Positions 43,968-60,139 of a stretch of 64,000 nt of DNA are shown piece by piece. The DNA is from Scylla paramamosain (Eukaryota > Arthropoda > Malacostraca > Decapoda > Portunidae): the NCBI RefSeq assembly GCF_035594125.1, contig NC_087171.1, positions 12,663,267 to 12,727,266 of the forward strand, given 5' to 3'. The stretch's first letter is position 1, and each line of letters begins with the position of its first letter. Under the pieces are notes generated by a model. That model worked only from the letters and a program-made list of their open reading frames with translations, had not been told where the DNA came from and made no database searches. Made by a program: the position numbers and the translations under genes.

Positions 43968-44409
43968 ATCCGATGCATTGTTATTCTTTGCACCAATGCA
44001 TAATCTTAGTTTTTATCCTTCTGTATCCTTGCTTCTCCTCAGTGTGTGTCTGTTCTTCCTTCTCCTCGGCTCCCATCTCTTATTCCTTCATGATTCATCG
44101 TTTCCACTTCCTACTCCTTCACTTCCTTCCACTTCTTCTATTCTTCCCTCCCGATTTCCCGTGCTTTATCTCTCTCGCCCTTAATTCTCTCTTTTTTCCA
44201 TCTCCTCCTCCTCCTTTTTCGTCTTCCTCCTCGTCCTCCTCCTTCTCCTCCTCCTACTCTCCTTTGTACTCTCATACCTCCATTCTTTGCTTCCCTCGCT
44301 TCCTTCTTCAATCCTCTCCTTCCCTTGCCAAAACTCTGCTTCCTTTTATGGCTTCCATCACCTCTTCTCCATCTTATCATTATTTTCCCTCTTCCTCTCG
44401 CTCTCCCTG

Positions 44410-44410
<1 letters not shown>
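43965..44410. other. Pyrimidine-rich block
   Basis: The plus strand is dominated by C and T in irregular TTCC, CTCC and TCTT words. The Ser/Leu/Pro/Phe-rich frames here reflect composition. Confidence 0.8.

Positions 44411-44485
<75 letters not shown>
44411..44485. repeat. (CT)n microsatellite
   Basis: About 37 perfect CT units. Confidence 0.98.
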
Positions 44486-44489
<4 letters not shown>

Positions 44490-44841
44490 ATTTTTCCCTT
44501 TGTTTCTCCTTCTCCGCATTTCTTTCCGTCCTTGTCCTCGTTTTTCCTTTATTTTCGTCCTCGTCCTCCTCCTTTCCCTCTTCCTCTTTCTTCTCCTCGT
44601 TCATTTTTAAGCTTCACGTTCTACAGTTTCCCTTCTCTTATTCTGTTTCTTCCGAACTGTGTCGCCTCATTTTCTCTTCCTTCGTTTTTTTTTTTATCCT
44701 TCTCTTCCTCTTCCTGTTTTCCATCAACTAACTCCTTCTCCTATATCCTCGTTCTCTTCTGCATTCTATTCTTTCCCCTTCGCTTCTCCTCTTCCTTCCG
44801 TTCCTCTTCTGTTCTGTCTTTCCTGCACTCTTTCTCCTATT
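44486..44841. other. Pyrimidine-rich block (continuation)
   Basis: Irregular C/T words as in 43965-44410, with short purine interruptions. Not coding. Confidence 0.8.
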
Positions 44842-44883
44842 TCCTCCTCCTCCTCCTCCTCCTCCTCCTCCTCCTCCTCCTCC
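44842..44883. repeat. (TCC)n trinucleotide repeat
   Basis: About 14 perfect TCC units. Confidence 0.97.
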
Positions 44884-45047
44884 CGTTATCGGCCATTACT
44901 TTTTGGTCCAGCCTTTGGCCCGAGAATCGTCCCACGCGATGGAGCTATTTGCCTTCTTTGTGCTGCCAGGAAATTGTATTAGTTCATGGTGTACTTTGTT
45001 TTCATAAGTGATGGCACCATTTTTTCTCAGACACCCCCACCACCCTC

Positions 45048-45161
<114 letters not shown>

Positions 45162-45255
45162 GCCACGTATGGGTTACCAGGACGAGTAAATAGATTAGTG
45201 AATACCGTTGCTGCAGACTAACATATATTTTCGTGTTATGTTCTCGTGTATTCTG

Positions 45256-45260
<5 letters not shown>

Positions 45261-45336
<76 letters not shown>
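45261..45336. repeat. (CT)n microsatellite
   Basis: About 38 perfect CT units. Confidence 0.98.
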
Positions 45337-46322
<986 letters not shown>

Positions 46323-46539
46323 TTACGTGCCCGCCCATAAGTTATCGCAGTATCATCCATGGAAATTGATATCGTTATATGGTGAGTTATGTGTGAGTTA
46401 TGACGGCGGGTAAACCTCGTGCGCGGATCAGTGGTGGTGAGGGAGGAATGCTGGCCACACTTGGGTTACCTTTTCTTGCCTTGTATTAGCCAGTGAGTGC
46501 TATGGGATACAGGTGTGGGAGCAGTGAATGAGTTAGGTA

Positions 46540-46682
46540 CGTCAGGTGAAGTGTAGGTGAATGAGGTGAAGGTGAAGTGAATGAAGTGAAGCGTGAATGA
46601 GGGAGGTCAAGGGTGAGTGAATGTGGTGAAGCGTGAGTGAATGAGGTTAATTGTGGGTGAATGAAGTGAGTGAGGTGGACGT
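46540..46682. repeat. Degenerate 20-bp minisatellite
   Basis: Repeated GTGAGTGAATGAGGTGAAGC-like units, clearest from about 46590 to 46680 with a 20-base period. Earlier units are shorter and drifted (GGTGAATGAGGTGAAGGTGA). On the opposite strand the frame reads repeated SFTH/SPHS words. Confidence 0.8.
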
Positions 46683-47711
46683 GCGCTTCGATCAACATGA
46701 CGTCTCGGGCAGAGGTGACGTGCCTCATTGTTCAATAGCAGGTTAATCCATTAATTTGTTCTTGCACGCTAACAATATTCGCCTCTTAATGTCAAGTATT
46801 TTAAAGTTGTGTTTGGCTTCTGCTGCTTGCCGCTGGAGGAGGTGAATGACGTTTGGTGAATTACTCTGTATAGCAACATCGGTTTTCTTAAAGTAAAGGG
46901 TACTATTTCTTTAACGATGTTTGTTTTAGTGTGTTTATTTCCTTGTCCAGAAATTGACCAAAATGAAATAAAGAAAGAAAAGAAAAACTCTCAACTTCCT
47001 GCTTTCAAAAAGTCAGAAGAAAGAGTCAAAAGAAGTTAACCAATTTACTTCCAGATATATTTTACGGTATTGTCTTGCGAGGCAATGATATTCTTTATTC
47101 TAGAAGAGAAGCTGAACCCCAAACCTGATGCTCTCCGCCTCTCTGCAGTGGCGACGACAAGCAGGACATTGCTGCAGCACGTTATCCACCAATGACCTGC
47201 TCTCATGCAGCGCTGTGAGTGAGAGTACTCCACATCTGACCGCCGTGCATTTAACAGCCCACTCAGCGGCCGCCTCAGCGAACGCCACCGCTTGGCTTGA
47301 ATGTTCATAGTGGCTTTAAGCGTGGATATTATGCTCTAGTTCCGGTGACCCGTACGTAGTGGCGTCCTACTATGTATCGTAATTCCAACCTGTATGTTTT
47401 ATATGCAAACGTAGATTATCACTGAAAATATAAGGAGGTTATTAAATTGAATGCATTTTCAAAGAAGTCATATATTTAAAAGTGTTTTTTGAAAAAGGAG
47501 AATCTGTACTGGTCTTATCTTCCAAAATGACGGACAGCAAAAGAAGGAATGTTCCTCCAGTAAATATTGATCACGTGTAGGGAATTTGTGGGGACTGGTG
47601 GCTTCCCCTGTGTCCCTCATCAGCTGGTGGCTCGCGAGGCGCCATGTTACGTGTGGTAATTATATTTTAGCGTCGAACTGACTTGAAATTCGATAGTGTG
47701 GCTTTGGGGCG

Positions 47712-47713
<2 letters not shown>
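46683..47713. other. Unassigned non-coding stretch
   Basis: Overlapping frames on both strands near 47045-47310 (60-87 codons) have no known motif. Nothing else is seen. Confidence 0.5.

Positions 47714-47791
<78 letters not shown>
47714..47791. repeat. (GT)n microsatellite
   Basis: About 39 perfect GT units. Confidence 0.98.
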
Positions 47792-51413
<3,622 letters not shown>

Positions 51414-51493
<80 letters not shown>

Positions 51494-51508
51494 AGTGTGC
51501 ATGCGCGC
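51414..51508. repeat. (TG)n ending in GCGCGC alternation
   Basis: About 35 TG units, then GCGCGCGCG, TGAGTGTGCATGCGCGC. This is a third case of a GT array with a GC-rich alternating 3' end. Confidence 0.97.
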
Positions 51509-51593
51509 TTGTCTGTGTTTTGTGTCCATCTTCCTGCTTCTTTTTTTTTTTTCCTATCCGTCTGTCTGTTTGCCTGTGTCTGTTTGTGAGTTT

Positions 51594-51626
51594 GCCCGTC
51601 CGTCCGTCCGTCTGTCCGTCCGTCCG

Positions 51627-51690
<64 letters not shown>
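51594..51690. repeat. (CCGT)n joined to (GT)n
   Basis: About 9 CCGT/CTGT units (51597-51632) pass into about 30 GT units (51631-51690). Short CTGT words precede the block. Confidence 0.96.
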
Positions 51691-51693
<3 letters not shown>

Positions 51694-52470
51694 CAGGGCA
51701 GTCAAAAGGATATGATTGTAATGGATGGAGTAATGTAGTGCTTCCTGTATGCAAAGTAAAATTATGAAAATAATTTTTATTTTTAAGAAGAGCTCAGGAC
51801 TGGTAAAGCACACGACCAATCCCGATACTTGGATCTGACACTAAGGGGGCTGGCGGGACGTGTAGTACAACGTAAAGTGAGGAGTACTCAGATAGGGATG
51901 ACGAGAGTGATAGCAGCTATAAAAGGGGAGGTGCATACATTAAAAAAACATTCCGCATTAAGGGGTGACAATAAAACTGGTGATATTCTGGCTCCCATTA
52001 AGAAGTGGATGGGATAAGTCATGGTGCGTAGAGAGAGAAAAAAAAAGTTAAAATCGATAGGTTAACAGAATTTCCAACCGAGTGGTAGAAAAACGATGCA
52101 GAGAACGGAAGGAATAGAAAAGTACAAAATTGTCAAGACGAAGTAGCAGGAAACATGAGATAAGTGAAGAAAGTTAGGCAAGGTTCGTGTCCTGTCCTGG
52201 ACTAGTAATGGGTGAGGGAAAAAACGATGAGTTACTGTCGTACATTAGTTTGAGGGATTTAAGGGACCACTCTTCTTTGAAACTGCTGTACTTTACCTGA
52301 AGCATTTCCTCCGTATCGCCGCAAGACGAGCAGCGCTGAACAGGAATGGTGGAGGAGGTTGTGACACTAGAGTTTGTGAGTGAGATTTTTCGTTATAATT
52401 AAAAAGTGAGTAACTAGATTCTAATTATGCCTCTTGGAGTGAAATTTCTTAGGTATTTGTTATTATAGAC
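51691..52470. other. Unassigned non-coding stretch
   Basis: A CTATAAAAGGGG word lies at 51918, but nothing downstream supports a promoter. A 62-codon frame over it has no motif. Confidence 0.5.
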
Positions 52471-52902
52471 TTTTCTAACGGTCGGTTTCGTTTGCGTAAG
52501 GTTGATGATGAAATAAAGAAACATTTTTGTTGAATTATTTTTAGATAGATTCGAACAATGCCTGAAATGTCATCATCCACTTTTTTTTTTTATTTTCATG
52601 GTTCAGTTCATGTTTCTAATGATGAAATATCTGAAGTACTTTTCTTCTCTTTTTTTTTCTAAAACTCAGTTTGCATTATGGTTGTAAAGATAAAATCCAT
52701 TTTTCATTTCTAAAACTCAGTTCGTTAATGTTTCACGTGATAAAATTCATGAGGTTTCTTTTTGTACATTTATTTTCTAAATATCAATTCAGATAATGTT
52801 TGTAATGGGAGAAAAAAAGCAAAGAGTATTTGTTTGACTTTCTAAAGCTCGGTTCACATTATGCTTCTGATAAAGAAATCCATAAGGTAATTTTTGTGTC
52901 TC
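52471..52902. repeat. Degenerate tandem array, about 50-67 bp units
   Basis: Units of the type TTTCTAAAACTCAGTTCA, CATTATGTTTCTAATGATAA, AATCCATGAGGTATTTTTGT recur with TCTAA-type starts near 52474, 52658, 52709, 52776 and 52841. Weaker units lie between 52530 and 52655. Spacing of the clear starts is about 51, 67 and 65. The array ends abruptly near 52902, where the sequence becomes CAAAGGGGGCGG. Confidence 0.82.
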
Positions 52903-53339
52903 CAGTCAAAGGGGGCGGTAACCGAGCAACTCAAAAAGCGAAGGACATGAAGGAATAAAAAGAAAGAAAGAAGGAAAGAAAAAGAAAAAAAAAACTAAAA
53001 TTGTTAGGATACGTGATCGAAGTGGAGTAGTTCAGTGCAGTTAAAAACGAAAATAAAACCTTCTGTAAGCTTCTCTTTTCAGTTTTATGACGTAGTTTCC
53101 TGAATGATGTTTGCTCGCTGTGATGGCCAACCGTGCTGCAGTGCTAAGTTTTTTTTTACCCCTTCCTTTTTTCTGGCTAAACACATTATCAGCCAAAATG
53201 CAGGGGTTATATGCCTCGTAAAAGTCGGGGTGCCCTGTATATACGACCCTGACGCTCGTACCCCCAGCCTGACGACCCTTACCAATCAGCGCTGGGTGAA
53301 GGGCTGAGCTGAAGTCGCGCGGGTTGCTGCCAAGTCTCT

Positions 53340-53690
53340 GGCTGTTCTTAAACGCTTAGTTCTCTCCACTGGATTGTTTTCAAAGGCCGAAGAGATGAAT
53401 AGGCGAGTTTCAAAGAGTGTTTTCCTGGTTGATAACGCAGAATCCATGATAAATTATCACTAGAATTATGAAAACACACTCGGAACTTACAACCTAAACT
53501 AGAGTCTGTTGAAAGAAGTCCAGAATAAGAACCGAAATGTTTAAGGTATTCTTTCTACTGATGGTACGGAATCCTTGTTGAAATATCACTAGAACAATGA
53601 AAACACACTTGCAAACCTCAAAACTTACACTAGTCTGTTGAAAGTAGTCGAGATGAAAAGCCGAATTGTTTGAAAATACGTAGAGCTTCT
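53340..53690. repeat. Degenerate tandem duplication, about 120-126 bp unit
   Basis: Two well-aligned units: CAGAATCCATGATAAATTAT, CACTAGAATTATGAAAACAC, then CTAGAGTCTGTTGAAAGAAG (about 53440-53515), and CGGAATCCTTGTTGAAATAT, CACTAGAACAATGAAAACAC, then ACTAGTCTGTTGAAAGTAG (about 53567-53648). Both are followed by a GAAxxCCGAAxTGTTT word. A partial earlier unit is suggested near 53370-53400. Confidence 0.8.
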
Positions 53691-53950
53691 GTAAGTTCCA
53701 CATACTTGTTTCCTCACCTGTCTCTGTGTCCTGGTCCTGCTGTGGGAGCGATTAGGGGATAAAAATAGAGATCCATGGATTACTGATGCGTTGCTAGGGT
53801 GGGCTTAGGCATTTTGCCATTCCCCTCCACCCCTCTGCATACGTACATTCGCTTTCACATGTAAAAAAAAAAAAAAAAAAAAACGAGAACGGCCTAATAA
53901 TTTATGCATTTTAATTAACGTGGTTGAAGGCTATATTTGGTGTTTGTAGT
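53691..53950. other. Unassigned stretch with a poly(A) run
   Basis: A run of about 21 A lies at 53863-53883. I see no LINE tail motif before it, so its origin is unclear. Confidence 0.5.
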
Positions 53951-53972
53951 GGTGGTGGTGGTGGTGGTGGTG
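53951..53972. repeat. (GGT)n trinucleotide repeat, short
   Basis: About 7 GGT units. Confidence 0.93.
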
Positions 53973-54019
53973 AAGTGTGTATGTGTGTGCGTATGTTTAA
54001 GTGTTATTCATGAAAGCTG

Positions 54020-54022
<3 letters not shown>

Positions 54023-54058
<36 letters not shown>
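54023..54058. repeat. (AC)n microsatellite
   Basis: About 18 perfect AC units. Confidence 0.97.
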
Positions 54059-54059
<1 letters not shown>

Positions 54060-54589
54060 AAACAGGAGAAAAAATCTGGCTGGAACCATTGCCACGAAGA
54101 TTTGTATAACGCAGAACTAAACAAACACAAAATTCTGCGGCTAAAGGGAAGGGACGCCAGACTTTCCTCAGCAGTCACAAAGAACAAGTGAAGCGAGAGA
54201 GAAACTTTTTTAACCGGTGGAATTTCGAGTGTTAGGGAGACGCTGCTGCTCTGGGTGGCTCCTGGCGATTGTGTTTGGGTGGGTGAGGAAAAGGTTACGA
54301 AAGGGGACGGAGAAGGGATGGTGTGGTTGAGTTGGGTGATGACATGGGTAGATGGATGCATGGTTGACAGTATATGGGCGACTGAACTGAGGTAATAAGC
54401 GTATGGTTAGAAGAATGGATAGATAAATGATAGACGTGTGCAATTGGAGTGTAGATTGATAAAGTATTCAATAATTCGGGAAATTTTATATAACATATCG
54501 AGGAAGGAAGGAATGGAAGGATATATGGATGGATAGATAAGAAGCCGATTGAACTAGGAATAGATAAGGAAAGAAAAGTGGAAGTGTAT
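54059..54589. other. Unassigned non-coding stretch
   Basis: G-rich on the plus strand from 54240 to 54360, then ATGGATAG-type words. The minus-strand Ser/Pro/His-rich frames reflect this composition. Confidence 0.5.
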
Positions 54590-54625
54590 GGAAGGAAGAA
54601 AGGAAGGAAGGAAGGAAGGAAGGAA
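54590..54625. repeat. (GGAA)n tetranucleotide repeat
   Basis: About 8 GGAA units, the densest part of a wider purine-rich stretch with GGAAGG and ATGGATGG words (54500-54750). Confidence 0.93.
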
Positions 54626-54750
54626 TGAAGTGCAGTATTGGGAGGAATGATATATGCATAAATGGATGAATAAGAGGAGAGGTGGGCGACTTGGTTATAG
54701 ATAGAGATGGTGAGGGAGGAGGACAGGAAAGAAGGGGAGAAGGGCGAGAC

Positions 54751-55351
54751 AAGATTTAGTGGAATATTATGTTAACGAGCGCAAATACATTATCAGAAAC
54801 TCATTAGCACATTTTTAAGAGATGCTGCTTAAAACAACTCGTCTGGGAGGGAAGCAACGCAACGCTTGGATCAGTGCATATAATAGAGAATACTTGTCCT
54901 TCTTGCACCCACATGTACGTAGCAGTGTCTCGTAGGCTTTGGTTCACATCAAGATATTAATTTGTCAGAGAGATGTGTCTAGTTGCGGTATGTTAAAGAG
55001 TACGCTAATGAGTTTGTGTTAAGGGCAAAAACTTGTGTGGTGTTGATGGAAAGGTCACGACACTTACGCAACGGGGTCACTGAGATTAGTCGCAGTTTTC
55101 TGTGTGTTGCGTCCTTCCTGGCAACTCGTGGAGGCTTCGTGTTTGGAGTCAGGAATGTTCAGATGAAAAATATAATGAAATAACAAAGTAATGAGGAATA
55201 TGTAAAAGTGTAGGAAGCGACATTAGATAATTACTTTTTAGTGTTTCGTCTATTCTTTGGTTTTAATTTATTCGTTATTTGTTTATATGTATTTTGTTTG
55301 TGTGAGTAAGCTTGCAAGTTATAGATATGATAATGATAAGTAATGAATTAT
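54751..55351. other. Unassigned non-coding stretch
   Basis: Complex DNA with no recognisable gene. Confidence 0.5.
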
Positions 55352-55389
55352 AGATGATGAGGATGATGAGGATGATGATGATGATGATG

Positions 55390-55450
<61 letters not shown>

Positions 55451-55459
55451 TAATAATAA
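55352..55459. repeat. (GAT)n / (AAT)n trinucleotide compound
   Basis: About 12 GAT-type units followed by about 20 AAT units and a few GAT variants. Confidence 0.96.
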
Positions 55460-56635
<1,176 letters not shown>

Positions 56636-56925
56636 CTAAGTTACGGTTTGTTCCTGCAGAAATTGCCAGTAATCAGCCATTATCCCAGCACTCTGGCCTG
56701 ATACCTGTCCTCCATCACTAAAATGTCCTGTTGGAAGCACTCATCTTGCTCGTCGCTCACACCGCCCAAATTGTTGCGCCCAAACTCCCGGTGATAGTGC
56801 AAGAAATGTGTTTTTGGTGAAATGTGACCTTGTATAAATCCTTTCACTGCGACGGGAGTAAACATCCGCCACTCACCAGGATTAGATTCGCACCAACTTC
56901 GCACCAAACCGAAGTACGAAGCCAT
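56636..56925 (-). pseudogene. Broken copy of a recurrent arthropod/TE-associated domain
   Basis: The minus strand encodes 81 residues from the first ATG (56925). The second half looks like the end of a domain I recall in many uncharacterised insect and crustacean proteins, where the pattern is roughly HFLHSHxDFFPxNLG, SDEHGERFHQDI, MExRYQGxW and MADYCW. Here the matching parts are HFLHYHREFGRNNLG (residues 40-54), SDEQDECFQQDI (57-68) and MEDRYQAR (71-78). The expected final part, MADYWQFLQEQ, continues in a different frame from 56680 to a stop at 56636-56638, so there is a frameshift near 56685-56695. The amino-terminal 39 residues match nothing I recognise. Function is unknown. Dispersed copies in the family suggest a mobile-element origin, which is an inference. 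Confidence 0.55.
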
Positions 56926-57649
56926 TAATACATTAATACAAGTAGTTCTCCTTTGTGTTCTGGAAGTCTACTAGTTGCAGGAAACGGCGCCAAATATGCT
57001 ATAATATTATTTTCACTTGAAGCAAACAAACAGATTCCATTAATTTAATAGTGAGTCTCGCAGTTTACCTTTTGTCCGTTCGCTCAGATATTTACGCAAG
57101 TCTCTCGAGATTGCTTGCCTCGCGCTGACTGACGAAATGTGGAGCAGCTTCATCATGGCGTTCATATTTATTGTCTTTATTTTTATTTATTTTTTTTTCA
57201 TCAGCTTGACGCAATGCGAGCTGCCATCGCTTCCCAATTGTTCCGTCGAGTAGAGATTGAAATGTTAACTTAACGAGGAAGTATTTGAAGGCACGCGAAT
57301 TTTTTTTTTTTTTGTCTCTATTATAGTGCGTTTATATTGAGAAATGTAAAAGAAAAAAAAAAAACTCATCACTAAAATCTTTATTGCGTTGTGATACTTC
57401 CCTTAACTGCGAGTGTTCCCAGGATTCTTTGGCAGGGTCTGTGCGTCCTCTGCCTCGCCCCTGGTCGCTGCGAGTCGCCCGTCCCCTGGCCATCCTCGCC
57501 TCATGCAGGTTGTCACGTCACACTCCACGTGTCTGGTTCTCGCTCGGTTCTTACAGAAAATACGAGTACCAATAAGTGTCTCTTTCCAAGGCCTCGTCAA
57601 CTGATCCTTTGATTCGCGCACCTGTCACCTTTTCTTTAGTACTGCAACT
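56926..57649. other. Unassigned non-coding stretch
   Basis: T-runs near 57187 and 57299-57313, and an A-run near 57352. Several overlapping short frames on both strands at 57384-57621 have no motif. Confidence 0.5.
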
Positions 57650-57893
57650 TGATACACCCAAAATACATCATGATATAGAGTACATCCAAACTACACCATG
57701 ATACAGAATACACCCAAAATGCACCATCATACAGAGTACACCCAAAATACACTCAAGTACACCATGATACAGAATTTACCTAAAATACACTATGATACAG
57801 AATACTGCCAAGGTACACAATGATACAGAATACAACCAGAATACACTATGATACAGGACGCATCCAAAATACACCATGACAAACCCACAACAC
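57650..57893. repeat. 28-bp minisatellite, about 8 units
   Basis: Consensus TGATACAGAATACACCCAAA followed by ATACACCA, 28 bases. About eight units are readable, seven close to 28 bases and one extended by 10 bases (CTCAAGTACA) near 57745. Divergence is 10-25% by eye. Weak related words (GATACATTCATGATATATCC) continue to about 57985. Confidence 0.92.
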
Positions 57894-58900
57894 TCTAAAG
57901 CACACAGTAAATTTTATTAATCTCTGATACATTCATGATATATCCATAATATATCCACGTTACCGTGATATATACAAGTTACATCCGTGAAACGTCCCCC
58001 TGCATGGCACTTGAGACTACAGGGAAATAAAGGTGGCGGGATCAGGGATGGAAAACGTCTGATACAAGTAAAAACGCATTCATGGACATTTTTTTTTCCC
58101 TGCCCTGATAAGCTTGAGACAGACATCCTTCACAGAATAAAATGCATTAAATGTTTTTCGCAACGCTTGATTTATGCAATCTCTCTCACACTCTCCTCGT
58201 TCCTCCCTAAAATGAAAAAAAAGAAAAGAAAAAAGCGAGACTTCCGCGTCTCAGATCCTTTTCCTTCTTACTTTTCCTCATGAGCATCCCTTCCACCTCC
58301 TCTCCTCCCCGTCATTCCCCCATCTCCCTGCCTCCCACGTCTTCCCTGATGCATAAAGTTCCTCGAACCTTCATCAGGGAGTCATTCACTCACGCCTTTA
58401 GGGTCACGTCAGATTTGCACTTCTCTTTATACTGTCTATGTGTTTACAAAGAACGGGAAATGCAAGTTTAAGGTGTCTTCTGTACTGCACGCGACGTTCT
58501 CTTCAGGATGCGTGTGTAACAACAGATATGAAGTAAAAAAAAAAAAAAAAGAGTAGAAGTACTTAAAAGCATGATGATTTTTTTATGATTGTTTATTTTC
58601 ATCTCAATACTTTACATACATATTTATATTAATTTATACATATATGCACACTTTTTCCCGCCTTCTTCAATCGCTCGCAGAAGGAATGCAATGATGAGAT
58701 TGTTTTAAAGAATCTTCCCAAGCTGTGTGGTGTTTGTATGGGAGAACAAGAGTATTAGTGTTTCAGTCTTGCAGGGAGGCAGACTTGGGTGTGTATGCAG
58801 TGTGGTCGTGTTGTGGCGGAGACGGGGGTGTGCCGGGATGATGTAGAGGGTGTAAATGAGCCAGCAGGAATACAGAGGGTGCTGTGTGTGCAGTGTAAGT
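57894..58900. other. Unassigned non-coding stretch
   Basis: Complex DNA with C/T-rich words at 58255-58345 and an A-run at 58534-58550. No gene is recognised. Confidence 0.5.
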
Positions 58901-60004
58901 GGAAGGAGAGCCGAGTGGAGGCTGGCGGGCTGGCGGGTGGGCTTGGCTGTGTGGGGTTGCGGAGTGTTGGCGTTCGTGACTGGAGTGTTGAGAAAACCCT
59001 TTGTGTGAAAACGAAAATGTGAAATTAGAATGTGCGGTGGTGGGATGGAGGTGGAGGAGGAGGAGGATGTGGAGAAGTCTTTGGCGGGAAAAGAGTCGAA
59101 ATTGTTGAATTGATTGAGGAGTATGTTAAATTATAAGAACTCATCCAACAGGCTGAGGAAGCTGTGCCAATACGGGCCTCGCGCTGACAGACTGACGGCG
59201 TGCTCTTGGGATTCTATATGGAAACTATTTCTGCGATATATGCGATGAACAGACAGTCCTAATTCCTGTCCTTGTTATTTTTTGTTGAATTAAAGGTTTC
59301 TTTTTATTTTTTCTCCTTATATATGTTTTTATTTTTTTCTTCCTTTTCAATAGAGAATGTTTAATTTGCTGAATACGTGCAGTATCATACTCGTGCATAA
59401 GGCAGAATGCGTTAAGGCGCTCCGTGAGTCCGGGGAAATATCATGCGGCACAAGTTAAAAGAAAAAAAAACGTAAAATATATGATGATTATATAATTTTG
59501 GTATAATCTTAACGTGATGTTTTCCTCGGGACTTTAATTCTGCAGCACTATAATTATCAAGCACAGTCTCAATGATAAGATTAAGAAATTCCCAAAATTC
59601 TCACGTAATGCCGACAGTGCGGTGCCGCGGACACCACGACGCTGTGCGTGTGGAAAGGATCTGCTGAAAAGATCTTGTGGCGATATGATGGCGTGGGAAT
59701 GCATGTCGCTTCATACACAGTTATTCTTTTAATACATTCTTAATTTGATTGTTCAATAGTTGCAGCATGGAAATAAATAATTAAGAATCATTCAAGGGAA
59801 TCGAATGAATTTTCTATCTGCTCGAAGAAACTTAACATAAAGAATTTATTTTACTTCCTACACTGAATATATATGCAACAAATTTAGGTTTCGGTTGCTG
59901 TGAACAACTACAACATCCAGGAACAGTGATAAGAACATGTGGAAGGAACATACTTGAACAGAAAGAAAGTGTGTCATGTTTGGTTGAGTCAAGTAAGGTC
60001 ACCA
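58901..60004. other. Unassigned non-coding stretch
   Basis: G-rich plus strand at 58780-59100, then AT-rich. No motif-bearing frame. Confidence 0.5.
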
Positions 60005-60139
60005 TGACGATCGTGTCAGACACTCTCAAGATTATGACCTACATGGTCCCCATGTGGCTTAACTTTGGCGCCAGAAACTATTCCGTCCCGCACCTTGCTG
60101 CCTCGGGGCCAGGAGTCATCGGGCACACACTCAGGCCAG
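60005..60139 (+). other. Possible first coding exon (speculative)
   Basis: An ATG in a favourable context (GTCACCATGACG) opens a 45-codon frame with a mildly hydrophobic start (MTIVSDTLKIMTYMVPMWL). It runs into a strong splice-donor-like CAG|GTGAGTG at 60137-60146. No domain is recognised, no downstream exon was found in this window, and the frame is also open upstream. This is a hypothesis, not a gene call. Confidence 0.15.

Noticed and set aside
51916..51930. CTATAAAAGGGG as a TATA box (also GTATAAAAGGCC near 36910)
   Set aside because: A single TATA-like word in 64 kb of AT-rich DNA is expected by chance, and no initiator, exon or transcript signal follows either site.
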